Part shown: piece by piece, positions 20,870 to 30,657 of the stretch
Position numbering within the stretch: the first letter of the stretch is position 1
How the letters are laid out: each line of letters opens with the position of its first letter
Assembly (NCBI RefSeq): GCF_004135605.1
Contig: NZ_SDPT01000001.1
Span: 1,612,001-1,676,000, forward strand
Direction of reading: 5' to 3'
Source: Sphingomonas desiccabilis
GTDB lineage: Bacteria > Pseudomonadota > Alphaproteobacteria > Sphingomonadales > Sphingomonadaceae
Length of the DNA: 64,000 nt
Position numbers and translations under genes: made by a program
Notes under the pieces: generated by a model
Told to the model about the DNA's origin: nothing
The model's database searches: none
What the model saw: the letters and a program-made list of their open reading frames with translations, nothing else

Positions 20870-21092
20870 AGTGCGACACCTGCGAATGTTCCCGGACCGA
20901 AGGTATTCTTGTAACGTCCGCAACCGCGTTTAGCGCCCCCCCCTACGTCACCCCAGGCGAAGACGGCACATGCCACCGCTTGCGCGTGCGGTCCGGTTGA
21001 TCCCAGCCCTCGCCGGGATGACGGATGCGTTTGCGCTCTAGGTTCATGGGACATCGGGGGAAGCGGGTCGCCCGCGCCTCCCCCTGCCCCGC

Positions 21093-22382
<1,290 letters not shown>

Positions 22383-22518
22383 CTACCTTCGCGGCCGGAC
22401 GCTGCCGGCGATCGCGCGCAGCCCTATCCGCTCGGCCCTCGCGGGGCAATTCGTGCCGGATCGGGAACCGCTGTCGCCGGCTTTGGTTCTCCAGGCGAAC
22501 CACGAAGGGAAACGCACG

Positions 22519-23115
22519 ATGAGCGACACCAACCGGACCGACCCGCTTTCGAGCACGGGCCCTAGCGACACCAACGTCGAGTTCACGCCCTCTTCCAGCA
22601 CCGCCGGTGGCGCGGACGTCAGCTTCGAGCCAGCCGGCAGCGACAAGTCCGTATTCGAGACCGCAGGCGTGGCCGGCGAGGGCGGGAGCACCACCGACAC
22701 CGCGACCGACAAGGCCAAGGGTGCGGCACAGACGTTGAAGGACGAGGCCAACAAGCTCGGTCGCCAAGCGACGGACAAGGCACGCGGCCTTGCCGACGAG
22801 GGCAAGCTGCGCGCGACCGGCGCACTCGACGAATTTTCGAAGATGATGGAAGATGCCGCCGGCACGGTCGACGACAAGCTGGGCGAGCAGTACGGCCAAT
22901 ACGCCCGCTCCGCCGCGCAGGCGCTGTCGGGCTTCTCCGACTCGCTGCGCGACAAGGATGTCGATGAGCTGATCGAGGACGTGCGCGGGTTCGTGCGTAA
23001 GAGCCCGGCAGTCGCGATCGGCACCGCGGCCGCCCTGGGCTTCGTCCTGGCGCGCGTGGTGAAGGCGGGCGTGGACGGCGCCGCGGACGCCACCGACACG
23101 ACCCTGACGGCCTGA
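22519..23115 (+). CDS. ElaB/YqjD-like membrane-anchored protein
   Basis: The 198-aa protein has a Ser/Thr/Asp-rich disordered first third and a long amphipathic helical region (TDKAKGAAQTLKDEANKLG and on). A C-terminal glycine-containing hydrophobic segment, SPAVAIGTAAALGFVLARVV, matches the tail of the ElaB/YqjD/DUF883 family. In E. coli these proteins anchor ribosomes to the membrane in stationary phase. It is the first of a run of four rightward genes with similar themes. Confidence 0.75.
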   Translation: MSDTNRTDPLSSTGPSDTNVEFTPSSSTAGGADVSFEPAGSDKSVFETAGVAGEGGSTTDTATDKAKGAAQTLKDEANKLGRQATDKARGLADEGKLRATGALDEFSKMMEDAAGTVDDKLGEQYGQYARSAAQALSGFSDSLRDKDVDELIEDVRGFVRKSPAVAIGTAAALGFVLARVVKAGVDGAADATDTTLTA

Positions 23116-23125
23116 CCGCGAGCGA

Positions 23126-23476
23126 GTGGACGCGATGCGCGATAGCAGGAGCGACGCCAGTATCGGCGAACTGATCCAGCGGCTCGTCTCGGATGGGCGG
23201 ACCTGGATCCAGGCCGAGTTGTCCGTGTGGAAGGCGGTCGCCGCCTCCCGCAAGAACGACGCGATCCTGGGCGTCGCCCTCGGCGTTGGGGCGCTGGTGC
23301 TCACCTTTGCAGCGATCGGCGCCCTGCTCGTCGGGCTGATCCTGGTGCTTCGCGAACCCTTGGGCGACGGCGGCGCGACCGCCGTGGTCGTCCTCGTCGC
23401 GCTCGCGATCGCCGGCATCCTCGGCAAGATGGCGGCGACGCGGCTGGGCCGCGCCTTTTCGGGAGACGGGCTATGA
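23126..23476 (+). CDS. YqjE/phage-holin-superfamily membrane protein
   Basis: The 116-aa protein begins with an amphipathic helix (IGELIQRLVSDGRTWIQAEL). Two membrane segments follow: AILGVALGVGALVLTFAAIG and a second at about 80-100. This is the DUF1469/YqjE layout. A GTG at 23126 or ATG at 23135 could start it. YqjD-YqjE-YqjK neighbours are conserved, which supports the calls for the genes on both sides. The next gene overlaps by ATGA. Confidence 0.82.
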   Translation: MDAMRDSRSDASIGELIQRLVSDGRTWIQAELSVWKAVAASRKNDAILGVALGVGALVLTFAAIGALLVGLILVLREPLGDGGATAVVVLVALAIAGILGKMAATRLGRAFSGDGL

Positions 23477-23826
23477 CCGAACCCCAGGGCGTTGCAGCGG
23501 CCCGTGCCAACGCGCAGCAGGCCAAGTCCAGGATGCTGGGCACCGTCGACGCGATCAAGGCCCGGCTGAACCCGGGATCCGTCGCGGAAGACATGGCGGG
23601 CCGGGTCAAGGAACGGGCATCGGCCGCGGTCGAGCAAGGCGTCGCCGTCGTCCAGCGCGAGCCCCGCGCCGTGGCGGCGGGTGCAGCCGGGCTGTTCGCC
23701 TTGTTCATCACGCCGAAGCTGATCCGCAGCCTTCGCCGGCGCTGCAAGCAGAAGCGGGCGCGCGCAAAGGTACCCGCCACCGTCGCCAGCCCGGAGCCGC
23801 CAGCACCGCCCCCCGCAGGATCCTGA
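23473..23826 (+). CDS. DUF3618-like protein
   Basis: The 117-aa product carries VDAIKARLNPGSVAEDMAGR, a DUF3618-like amphipathic start, then REPRAVAAGAAGLFALFIT as a single membrane segment, then a basic tail and a Pro/Ala end. Its start lies in the stop of the YqjE-like gene. It probably forms part of the same envelope complex, which is inferred from the context. Confidence 0.7.
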   Translation: MTEPQGVAAARANAQQAKSRMLGTVDAIKARLNPGSVAEDMAGRVKERASAAVEQGVAVVQREPRAVAAGAAGLFALFITPKLIRSLRRRCKQKRARAKVPATVASPEPPAPPPAGS

Positions 23827-23870
23827 CACCATCACTGGGCCCTCACCGGCCCCTAGCAAGGACAAGTGGA

Positions 23871-24326
23871 ATGACCACGAACGGCAACAACACCACGGCT
23901 TCGACCAACGCGTCGGCGGACACCCAGACCGACGCAGGCACCCTCGGCCACCTGCGCGAGAGCGCCAGCCACGCCTATGAGACCACGCGCGAGAGCGCCG
24001 CGACGGCGGCGGCGCGGGCGAGCGAAGGCATCGAGGCGAACCCGCTCGCCGTGCTCGCGGGCGGCGTCGCGCTCGGCGCCATCCTTGGTGCGCTGCTCCC
24101 GAAGTCGGAGAGCGAGCAGAAGGTGCTGGGCCCGCTGGGCAAGCGCCTGTCCGAGACGGCTGCCGCTGCCGCGACCGCCGCTCGCGACGCCGGGAAGGAA
24201 CAGCTGACCAACGCGATCCCCGACAAGGATGCTGCCAAAGAGTCGCTGAAGAAGGCGTTCGGCAACGTCGTCGAAGCAGCGAAGGACGGCGGAAAAACGG
24301 CTGCCACCGGTAACACGAACGCCTGA
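23871..24326 (+). CDS. glycine-zipper membrane protein, YqjD-like
   Basis: The 151-aa protein has a Thr/Asn/Ala-rich start, an amphipathic helix (LGHLRESASHAYETTRESA) and a glycine-zipper hydrophobic segment (AVLAGGVALGAILGALLP). An Ala/Lys-rich tail follows. It resembles the 22519 gene product in layout and may be a diverged paralogue. The 44-bp gap after the DUF3618-like gene suggests co-transcription. The function is unknown. Confidence 0.7.
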   Translation: MTTNGNNTTASTNASADTQTDAGTLGHLRESASHAYETTRESAATAAARASEGIEANPLAVLAGGVALGAILGALLPKSESEQKVLGPLGKRLSETAAAAATAARDAGKEQLTNAIPDKDAAKESLKKAFGNVVEAAKDGGKTAATGNTNA

Positions 24327-24395
24327 ACGCCCGTGCACCCTTGAGTGCGCGGCTCCAATCGCTATGCCGCAACGCAGCACATATCAGGAGCCGGC

Positions 24396-24611
24396 ATGAG
24401 CAAGATGCACCTCGTTTTCGGTGGTCGCGTGAGCGACCCCCAAACCCTGGACTTCGTCGATCTGAAGGAAGTCGATCTGGTCGGATTGTTCCCCGACTAT
24501 GAAAGCGCCGAGAAGGCGTGGCGCGCCGCTGCGCAGCGCACCGTCGACGACGCCGAGATGAAGTACGTGGTGGTCCCGCTGCACCGCCTGCTCGAACCCG
24601 AGCTGAAGTAA
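24396..24611 (+). CDS. DUF4170 family protein
   Basis: The 71-aa protein reads MHLVFGGRVSDP, then FPDYESAEKAWRAAAQRTVDDAE and KYVVVPLHRL, matching the DUF4170 family found almost only in alphaproteobacteria. Its function is not known. The ATG at 24396 has AGGAG six bases upstream. A strong terminator follows. Confidence 0.9.
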   Translation: MSKMHLVFGGRVSDPQTLDFVDLKEVDLVGLFPDYESAEKAWRAAAQRTVDDAEMKYVVVPLHRLLEPELK

Positions 24612-24637
24612 CAGCAGCCGGCAGAGCCGAAATGAGA

Positions 24638-24674
24638 CGCGGCCGCTTCCCGATCGGAAGCGGCCGCGTTTTTT
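24638..24674 (+). terminator. strong rho-independent terminator
   Basis: CGCGGCCGCTTCC pairs perfectly with GGAAGCGGCCGCG across the loop CGATC, and seven T residues follow. It ends the small-gene cluster and also faces the convergent TonB receptor gene. Confidence 0.92.
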
Positions 24675-24719
24675 TATTCGGGTCGGGCGGAGCCGAAGCG
24701 GGCGACCCGCTTCGGCCCC

Positions 24720-26852
24720 TTACAGGGCGAAGCGCGCGGTGACCCGCAAGTCCCGCCCGGCGAGCGGCGCATAGTCCTTCAGGTAGCTCGCGTGGCGGCG
24801 CGCGACCACGTCGAACAGGTTGTTCGCGGACAGGAGCAGGCTCGTCGGGTTGTTGCGTCCCCAGGGCTTCAGCGTCAGCGAGGCGTTCACAAGCGTGTAG
24901 GCGCCCGTCTCGGTCTCGTTGGCGGCGACCCGATCCTGCTTGGTGACATGCTCGACCTCCAGGCGACCCTGCGCGAGCGCGCCCTGTGCCTCAATGCCGC
25001 CAAGCAAGCGGAGCGGCGGGATGCGCGGCACCGGCCCACCGTTCTTGATCGTCGCGTGGGTATAGTCCGCGACGCCATCCACCACCACGGCGGTGCTGCC
25101 GATCTGCGCCAGCCGTGCCGATGCTTCCGCCTCGAGGCCGTAGAAGCGCGCATCGACCTGGTTGTACTGGTAGACCGGCAGGCCGTCCTCGAGCTCGCCT
25201 GTCGGCTGTTCGTAGATGAAGCCGTCATACCAGTTGTGATAGGCCGCAAGGCTGAAGTCGAAGCCGTCCCCGCCACCCTTCAGCGTCGCCTCGACGCCGT
25301 TGCTGCGCTCGACCCCGAGGTTCACGTCGCCGATCTCGAACGCCTGGGTGCCGGCATGTGGGCCGTTGGCGAAGAGTTCCTCCGCGGTCGGCGCCCGCTC
25401 GCTGTGCGACAGCGACACGCCGAACCGGATCCCGCTGCTGCCCAGCCCTATGCTCGCACCACCGGCGGCCGAGAAGGCATTGAAGCTGCGCTCCAGCCGG
25501 CCGTTGCCGAGGTCTGCGTCGGGCTGCGCCACCGCCTCGGTGCGCTCGTACCGGCCGGACAGTTCGCCCCGCACCGTGCCGAAATCCGCGCTTTGCAGGG
25601 TGAAGACACTGTATTGCTGCGTTTCGTTGCGCGGCAGGAATTTCTCCTCGCCGATGACGTTGAGCGTGCGGATCAGCATCTGCGCGCCGGTCGTCCCGCG
25701 CCAACCTCCGCGAACCGCCTGCTGTGCTTCCACGCGCGCTTCGAGCCCCTGGCTGTAGAAGGTCGTGCCGACCTCGCCCGTGTCCTCGAGTTCCTGGTGG
25801 CGATAGTCCGCGATCGCACCGCGGAAGCGCAGCCGGTCGATGAAGCCTCCGGTCTCCACCTCGCCGCGCATGTCGAGGCGCGTCTGACGCATGGCGATGC
25901 GGACCTCCTCCGCTTCCTCGCCGGGCTCGATCGCATAGCGCACGGGCACGCCATAGTTGGTGTCGTAGTGCGACACGGAAAAGCCGAGGTTGCCCCCGTC
26001 GGCGACCACGGCCGCACCGCCGGCGACCTGCCAGGTCTCGGCCGAGCTGTTGGGAAGCGTTCCGCTGAGGTTTGCCAGATCGGCGATGTCCGGATCGCTG
26101 CTTGCAGCCGCGGCCCGACGCTGCGGCCCGGCCAGGATGTGGCCCCCGGTCTCCAGGTCGTCGGACTTGGTGTAGCTGCCATCGGCATGGAGGACGACCT
26201 TGCCGCCGACCGGCACGTCGATGCTGCCCGAGGCGGTACGCTCGTCCGCGGCCGATCCATAGCCGACGATGCCGTCGAGATGGACCGGCTCCTCCGGAAG
26301 CGTGCGCGGGATGCGGCTGTCGATCACATTAACCACGCCGCCGATCGCCGACGGACCGAACAGCAGCGCCGCGGGACCGCGGAGCACCTCGATCCGGTCG
26401 GCGATCAGCGGGTTGATGGCGACCGCATGATCGACGCTGGTGGTCGACACGTCGAAGCTGCCGATCCCCTCGGTCAGCACCCGTGCGCGATCCCCCTGCA
26501 GGCCGCGAAGGATGGGCCGCGAGGCGCCGGGCCCGAAGCTGCTGGAGCTCACGCCGGGCTGCCGTGCCAGGGTGTCGCCCAGGGTGGGGCGCAACGAGCG
26601 GGTCAGCGCCTCCCCCGAAAGCACGGTGGTGCCGCCGAGCAGGTCCGCCTTCGGGCGGTCCAGCGACGCCGTGACGACGATGTTGGCGCCGATCTCCTGG
26701 TGGTTGGGGTCGGTGGTGGTGCCCTGCCCTGCCTGCGCGGCCGCGTCCGCCGGAACGCCGTCGGTCTCTGCCGGGGCAGCATCCGGGCGCGCATACGCCG
26801 GAAGTGCACAGGCGAGCGCAGCACTACCAAGAAGAAGACGAGCAAACGACAT
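24720..26852 (-). CDS. ZnuD-like TonB-dependent outer-membrane receptor
   Basis: The 710-aa protein has a signal peptide (SFARLLLGSAALACALPAYA) and a plug domain with GASRPILRGLQGDRARVL and IEVLRGPAALLFGPSAIGGVVNVIDSRIP-type blocks. The beta-barrel ends in Phe-Ala-Leu (RVTARFAL). The plug wording (SVDHAVAINPLIADRIEVLRG) is that of the ZnuD zinc receptor group, though the His-rich loops of neisserial ZnuD are absent. It should take up zinc or a zinc complex. The ATG at 26852 has GGGAGG. A possible Zur site lies 38 bp upstream, which supports zinc control. Confidence 0.82.
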   Translation of the reverse strand: MSFARLLLGSAALACALPAYARPDAAPAETDGVPADAAAQAGQGTTTDPNHQEIGANIVVTASLDRPKADLLGGTTVLSGEALTRSLRPTLGDTLARQPGVSSSSFGPGASRPILRGLQGDRARVLTEGIGSFDVSTTSVDHAVAINPLIADRIEVLRGPAALLFGPSAIGGVVNVIDSRIPRTLPEEPVHLDGIVGYGSAADERTASGSIDVPVGGKVVLHADGSYTKSDDLETGGHILAGPQRRAAAASSDPDIADLANLSGTLPNSSAETWQVAGGAAVVADGGNLGFSVSHYDTNYGVPVRYAIEPGEEAEEVRIAMRQTRLDMRGEVETGGFIDRLRFRGAIADYRHQELEDTGEVGTTFYSQGLEARVEAQQAVRGGWRGTTGAQMLIRTLNVIGEEKFLPRNETQQYSVFTLQSADFGTVRGELSGRYERTEAVAQPDADLGNGRLERSFNAFSAAGGASIGLGSSGIRFGVSLSHSERAPTAEELFANGPHAGTQAFEIGDVNLGVERSNGVEATLKGGGDGFDFSLAAYHNWYDGFIYEQPTGELEDGLPVYQYNQVDARFYGLEAEASARLAQIGSTAVVVDGVADYTHATIKNGGPVPRIPPLRLLGGIEAQGALAQGRLEVEHVTKQDRVAANETETGAYTLVNASLTLKPWGRNNPTSLLLSANNLFDVVARRHASYLKDYAPLAGRDLRVTARFAL

Positions 26853-26889
26853 CAAGACCCTCCCACAAGCGGACGGCCTCCCCTAGCGG

Positions 26890-26907
26890 GCAATGATACA
26901 ACGTCAC
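26890..26907. promoter_or_regulatory. candidate Zur operator upstream of the ZnuD-like receptor
   Basis: GCAATGATACAACGTCAC is close, by memory, to the alphaproteobacterial Zur dyad (core ATGTTATAACAT with GTN/NAC ends). The symmetry is imperfect. It lies 38-55 bp upstream of the receptor ATG, in the AT-rich part of the gap. Confidence 0.35.
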
Positions 26908-26955
26908 AAGAGCAGATTTGCCTCTGTGACAAAGTTTTTCTGGAGGCGCGGCGGA

Positions 26956-27963
26956 CTATCCGAGGATGCGGCGGTAGAGCGCCTCGTAGCGCTCGGCCAT
27001 GCGCTCGACAGAAAAGTGCGCCGCCACTCTCGCGCGGCATGCGGCGCGATCGATCTCGTCGACCCGTGCCACGGCGTCGATCGCCCCATCCAGGTCGTCC
27101 ACCAGGAAGCCGGTGACCCCGTCCTCGATTAGTTCCGGCATGGAGCCGCGCCGGTAGGCGATCACCGGCGTGCCGCAGGCCATCGCCTCCACCACCGAGA
27201 GGCCGAACGGCTCGTCGAAGCCGATCAGGTGGAGCAGCGCCCGTGCCTGTCCCAGCATTGCCGTCCGCTTCGCGCCGCCGACGGCACCGTGATGGAGGAT
27301 GCGGACGCCGTCGACCCCCGGCTCGACCTCCTCGCGCCAATAGCGCTCGTCCTGGACGATCCCGGCCATGTGCAATCGCCGGCCGGTAGTCCGAGCGACG
27401 TCGATCGCCTCCCGCGGCCCCTTGTCGGAGTGCATGCGGCCGAAGAACAGCAGATCCTCGCTCCCCGCCGCATCGAAGGGAAAGTCGTCGATCGGAATGC
27501 CATGATGAATGGTGGCCGCGTAGCGCAGCGCAGGATGCCGATCCGCGTCGCTGATCGCCACGTACTGCACCCGATGCTGGTAGGGCGCGTACATGGGCAG
27601 GATCCGGTCGGAGGAGAAGCCGTGGATCGTGGTGACCATGGGCGTCGATACCAGGCCGGAGAAGGCATGTGCCGGAAAGTCCGCCTGGTTGTGGATCAGG
27701 TCGAACTCGCCCGCACGCTCGAACACATGGGCGAGATGGCGGAACTCCCACACCTTTGCATCGATCGCGGGATCTTCCGAATAGGGAGCAGGCACGACGC
27801 CCGCGAGAGTCGCGGACGTGATCGAGTCCAGGGTTGCGAACAGCGTCACGTCGATGCCGCGCGCGACCAGCGCCTCGGTGAGCAGGCTGGTGACCAGTTC
27901 CCAGGGACCATAGTGCCGTGGCGGCGTGCGCCATGCGATCGGCGCCAGCATCGCGATCCGCAT
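26956..27963 (-). CDS. glycosyltransferase family 4 protein
   Basis: The 335-aa protein is a GT-B fold transferase. MRIAMLAPIAWRTPP and HYGPWELVTSLLTEALVARG form the N-domain. LLFFGRMHSDKGPREAI and the donor site EPFGLSVVEAMACGTPVIAY with the E(x7)E motif lie in the C-domain. It should use a nucleotide sugar; donor and acceptor are unknown. Its ATG at 27963 overlaps the stop of the GH13 gene (TGATG), so both are made together. Confidence 0.9.
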   Translation of the reverse strand: MRIAMLAPIAWRTPPRHYGPWELVTSLLTEALVARGIDVTLFATLDSITSATLAGVVPAPYSEDPAIDAKVWEFRHLAHVFERAGEFDLIHNQADFPAHAFSGLVSTPMVTTIHGFSSDRILPMYAPYQHRVQYVAISDADRHPALRYAATIHHGIPIDDFPFDAAGSEDLLFFGRMHSDKGPREAIDVARTTGRRLHMAGIVQDERYWREEVEPGVDGVRILHHGAVGGAKRTAMLGQARALLHLIGFDEPFGLSVVEAMACGTPVIAYRRGSMPELIEDGVTGFLVDDLDGAIDAVARVDEIDRAACRARVAAHFSVERMAERYEALYRRILG

Positions 27964-29564
27964 CAAGCGGTAGTCCCCAGGATCATTCCTTCATTCCCCC
28001 TCAAGCGCAGCAATCCGTCGACCGGCCCCTTCGCATCGGCCAAGGTGGACAGCAACGGGCGATACCCTGCCGCCCACTGCGGCACGTGCATTTCCACCGG
28101 GATCGCGCCGAGGTTCAGCGCCACCAACAACCGCGTATCACCCTCGCGCCGCTCATAGGCGAGCACCGGTCCCTCGCCCCCCACGGAATGCCAGCTGCCC
28201 ACCGACAATGCGGCGGTGTTCTTGCGCAGCATCAGGAGCGCGCGCGTCAGCGTCCACATCGAGGCCGGGTCGTCTCGCTGGGCCGCAACGTTGCGGGTCG
28301 AATAGTCCGGGTTGAGCGGCAGCCACGGGTCTCCGGTGGTGAACCCCGCTCCGGCACTGTCGTCCCAGGGCATGGGGGTGCGCACCGGATCGCGACCGCG
28401 GCCGGGCTCGCGCAGTTCCTGGGGGTCGACTGCCCGGCCCGGCGGGATCGTCACGTCCGCAAGCGCGAGTTCGTCGCCGTAATAGAGCGTGGGCGTACCC
28501 CGCAGGGTCAGCAGCAGCATGGCCGCAACACGTGCCTGCGCTTCCCCGACACGCGTCGCGATGCGGGCGCGATCATGATTGCCCAGCACCCAGTTCGGCC
28601 AGCCGCCGGGTGGGAGGGCGGCCTCATATTCCGCGATCCGCTGCGCCAGTTCGGCCGCGTCCCAGTGCGCTTCGATCAGTTGGAAGTTGAAAGGAAGGTG
28701 CACGCCCGGGCGGGCATCCCCGTAATAGGCCACCAGCCGTTCGACGGGCAGATAGATCTCGCCGATCAGCACGCGCTCCTGCCCGTTCGCGGCGAACCCG
28801 TCGGCGACGGCGCGCATGTCGGCGGCGATGTCGTGAACTTCCGGCTGGTCGGTCGAGTGAAGCTGCAGCACCCGGTTCTTCTCGCCCGAGCCGGGCAGAT
28901 AGTCCGGGTTGACCGGATTGTCGGGGAAGTCGGCGTGCTTGATCATGTGCCAGAGCACGTCGATGCGGAAGCCGTCGACCCCGCGCGCGAACCAGAAGCG
29001 CAGGACGTCGAGCATCGCGGCACGCAGCTGCGGATTGCGCCAGTTGAGGTCCGGCTGCTCCTTCAGAAAGGCGTGAGAGTAATACTGCCCGGTCGCCGCG
29101 TCCCATTCCCAGGCGGGGCCGCCGAAATCGCTGATCCAGTTATTGGGCGGACCACCATCGGGCGCCGGATCGCGCCAGATGTACCAGTCCCGCTTCGACG
29201 AAGTCCGCGATTGGCGGCTCTCCACGAACCAGGGGTGCCGGTCCGAGCTATGGTTGGGCACGAAATCGAGCAGGACCCGCAGCCCGCGGGCGTGCGCGGC
29301 TGCAAGCAGCGCGTCGAAGTCCGCCAGCGTCCCGAACCGCGGGTCGATTTCGCAGTAATCGGCCACGTCATAGCCGAAATCCGCCATGGGCGACGGGAAG
29401 ATCGGCGAAATCCAGACGGCGTCGACGCCGAGATCGACAAGATAGTCCAGCCGATCGGTTATCCCTCTGAGATCCCCGATCCCGTCGCCGTCACTGTCCT
29501 GAAAGGACCTGGGATAGATCTGGTAGATGGTGGCCGCTTCCCACCACGGCCGCGCTTCTGCCAT
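27963..29564 (-). CDS. GH13 alpha-glucosidase
   Basis: The 533-aa protein has all GH13 regions: DFVPNHSSDRHPWF, GFRIDVLW (nucleophile Asp202), LIGEIYLP (acid/base Glu269) and LGNHDRARI (Asp331). The N-terminus WWEAATIYQIYPRSFQDSDGDG and the calcium-type loop are those of oligo-1,6-glucosidase/alpha-glucosidase. No signal peptide is seen, so it acts in the cytoplasm on imported malto- or isomalto-oligosaccharides or sucrose-like sugars. The ATG at 29564 follows GAGGGGA. It is coupled to the GT4 gene. Confidence 0.95.
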   Translation of the reverse strand: MAEARPWWEAATIYQIYPRSFQDSDGDGIGDLRGITDRLDYLVDLGVDAVWISPIFPSPMADFGYDVADYCEIDPRFGTLADFDALLAAAHARGLRVLLDFVPNHSSDRHPWFVESRQSRTSSKRDWYIWRDPAPDGGPPNNWISDFGGPAWEWDAATGQYYSHAFLKEQPDLNWRNPQLRAAMLDVLRFWFARGVDGFRIDVLWHMIKHADFPDNPVNPDYLPGSGEKNRVLQLHSTDQPEVHDIAADMRAVADGFAANGQERVLIGEIYLPVERLVAYYGDARPGVHLPFNFQLIEAHWDAAELAQRIAEYEAALPPGGWPNWVLGNHDRARIATRVGEAQARVAAMLLLTLRGTPTLYYGDELALADVTIPPGRAVDPQELREPGRGRDPVRTPMPWDDSAGAGFTTGDPWLPLNPDYSTRNVAAQRDDPASMWTLTRALLMLRKNTAALSVGSWHSVGGEGPVLAYERREGDTRLLVALNLGAIPVEMHVPQWAAGYRPLLSTLADAKGPVDGLLRLRGNEGMILGTTA

Positions 29565-29629
29565 GAGCACTCCCCTCCGATCGCCTGCACCCGAAATCGG
29601 TGGCGGGTCGATCCCCGCCACCAGTCACG

Positions 29630-29860
29630 TCACTCGCCCGAGGAGCGGGTGGCCGTGTGGCCGCCGAGGGCGCTGTCCTGCTCCCGGTCGGCAGTGCTGC
29701 CGGCGTCATCGGCCTCGCGCTGATCGCCCTCCCGAGGGCCCTCTGGACCGGTGCCGATCGCGTCGCCGGGAGCCACGGGATCTTCGTACCGCTCGTGCCC
29801 GCGCTTGGTGTCCATGCCGGGCGTGTTGTGGCCGTGCATGCGGATATCGTCCTTGGCCAT
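29630..29860 (-). CDS. small hydrophilic protein, unknown
   Basis: A 76-aa, highly charged protein (MAKDDIRMHGHNTPGMDTKR at the start) with Gly, Asp, Glu and Arg throughout and no hydrophobic segment, so probably disordered. GAGGAG stands before the ATG at 29860. It may be a stress-related hydrophilin, which is only a guess. It sits 65 bp upstream of the GH13 gene, on the same strand. Confidence 0.55.
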   Translation of the reverse strand: MAKDDIRMHGHNTPGMDTKRGHERYEDPVAPGDAIGTGPEGPREGDQREADDAGSTADREQDSALGGHTATRSSGE

Positions 29861-30022
29861 GATCGCTCTCCTCCTGCGGAACCCGATCAACGGCCGGCAC
29901 CCCGCGGAGTTGCAGCATTCGCCCTCCAGACGCGTCGGCTCAGCCGAAGCAGCAGGTGGAACCGCTCAGTGGCGCAAACGCGCCGTTTCGCGAACCCCGC
30001 CGCTCGGCTAGGCTGCAGGCTC

Positions 30023-30559
30023 ATGACCCGCTTCACCGTGAACAACCAGCCCGTCGAATATCAACTGGATCCGCAGACGCCGCTCCTGTGGGCGCTGCGC
30101 GATGCGTCGAACCTCACCGGCACGAAATACGGATGCGGTGTGGGAGAGTGCGGCGCCTGCACCGTGGATGTCGACGGGGAGGCGGTGCGTTCCTGCCAGG
30201 TCGCGATCGGCGCCCTGGAAGGGACCTTCGTTACCACCATCGAGGGGCTGTCGCGCGATCGCAGCCACCCGGTGCAGGCCGCGTTCCTCGCCTCCAACCT
30301 GGGCCAGTGCGGCTATTGCATCCCCGGGCTGGTCATGGCGACAGCCGCGTTGCTGCGGACGAACCGCGATCCTTCGGATGCGGCAATCGCCGAGGCGCTG
30401 ACGAACCTCTGCCGTTGTGGCATCCAGCCGCGCCTGACGGAGGCCGTCCGGCGGGCGGCGCGGCTTGCCCGGGGCGACGAGACACTGGAGCCGGCACCCA
30501 AGCCCGGCACCGACCATGACGAGGCAGCACGCGCGGTGCCGGCGCTCAGCCCGCGCTGA
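30023..30559 (+). CDS. 2Fe-2S subunit of a xanthine-oxidase-family dehydrogenase (IorA/CoxS-like)
   Basis: The 178-aa protein holds both iron-sulfur domains of molybdenum hydroxylase small subunits: plant-type YGCGVGECGACTV with Cys38, 43, 46 and 58, and the helical domain GQCGYCIPG (Cys96, 99) with LCRCG (Cys130, 132). It would pass electrons from a molybdopterin subunit. No large subunit or FAD subunit is next to it: the next gene encodes an RcnB-type protein. Either the partner is elsewhere or the unit has been broken up. An Asp/Glu/Ala-rich tail follows residue 155. Confidence 0.92.
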   Translation: MTRFTVNNQPVEYQLDPQTPLLWALRDASNLTGTKYGCGVGECGACTVDVDGEAVRSCQVAIGALEGTFVTTIEGLSRDRSHPVQAAFLASNLGQCGYCIPGLVMATAALLRTNRDPSDAAIAEALTNLCRCGIQPRLTEAVRRAARLARGDETLEPAPKPGTDHDEAARAVPALSPR

Positions 30560-30657
30560 TCCTTTCAGGCGGCTGTCACCCGAGTTCAGCCACGGCTCAT
30601 CGCGCAAGGCTTATCTGCGGACCAACGTAACCGGCGGGTCCGGTTGGGAGAGCCGCA

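Noticed and set aside
20930-21040. Possible small RNA or repeat between the small membrane gene and eno
   Set aside because: It contains only a common GC-rich intergenic wording and a weak CCCAGCC/CGCCGGGA fold. No promoter or terminator pair was found.
24792-27116. A 774-codon plus-strand frame opposite the ZnuD-like receptor
   Set aside because: The receptor frame has clear motifs, signal peptide and terminal Phe region. The other frame has none.
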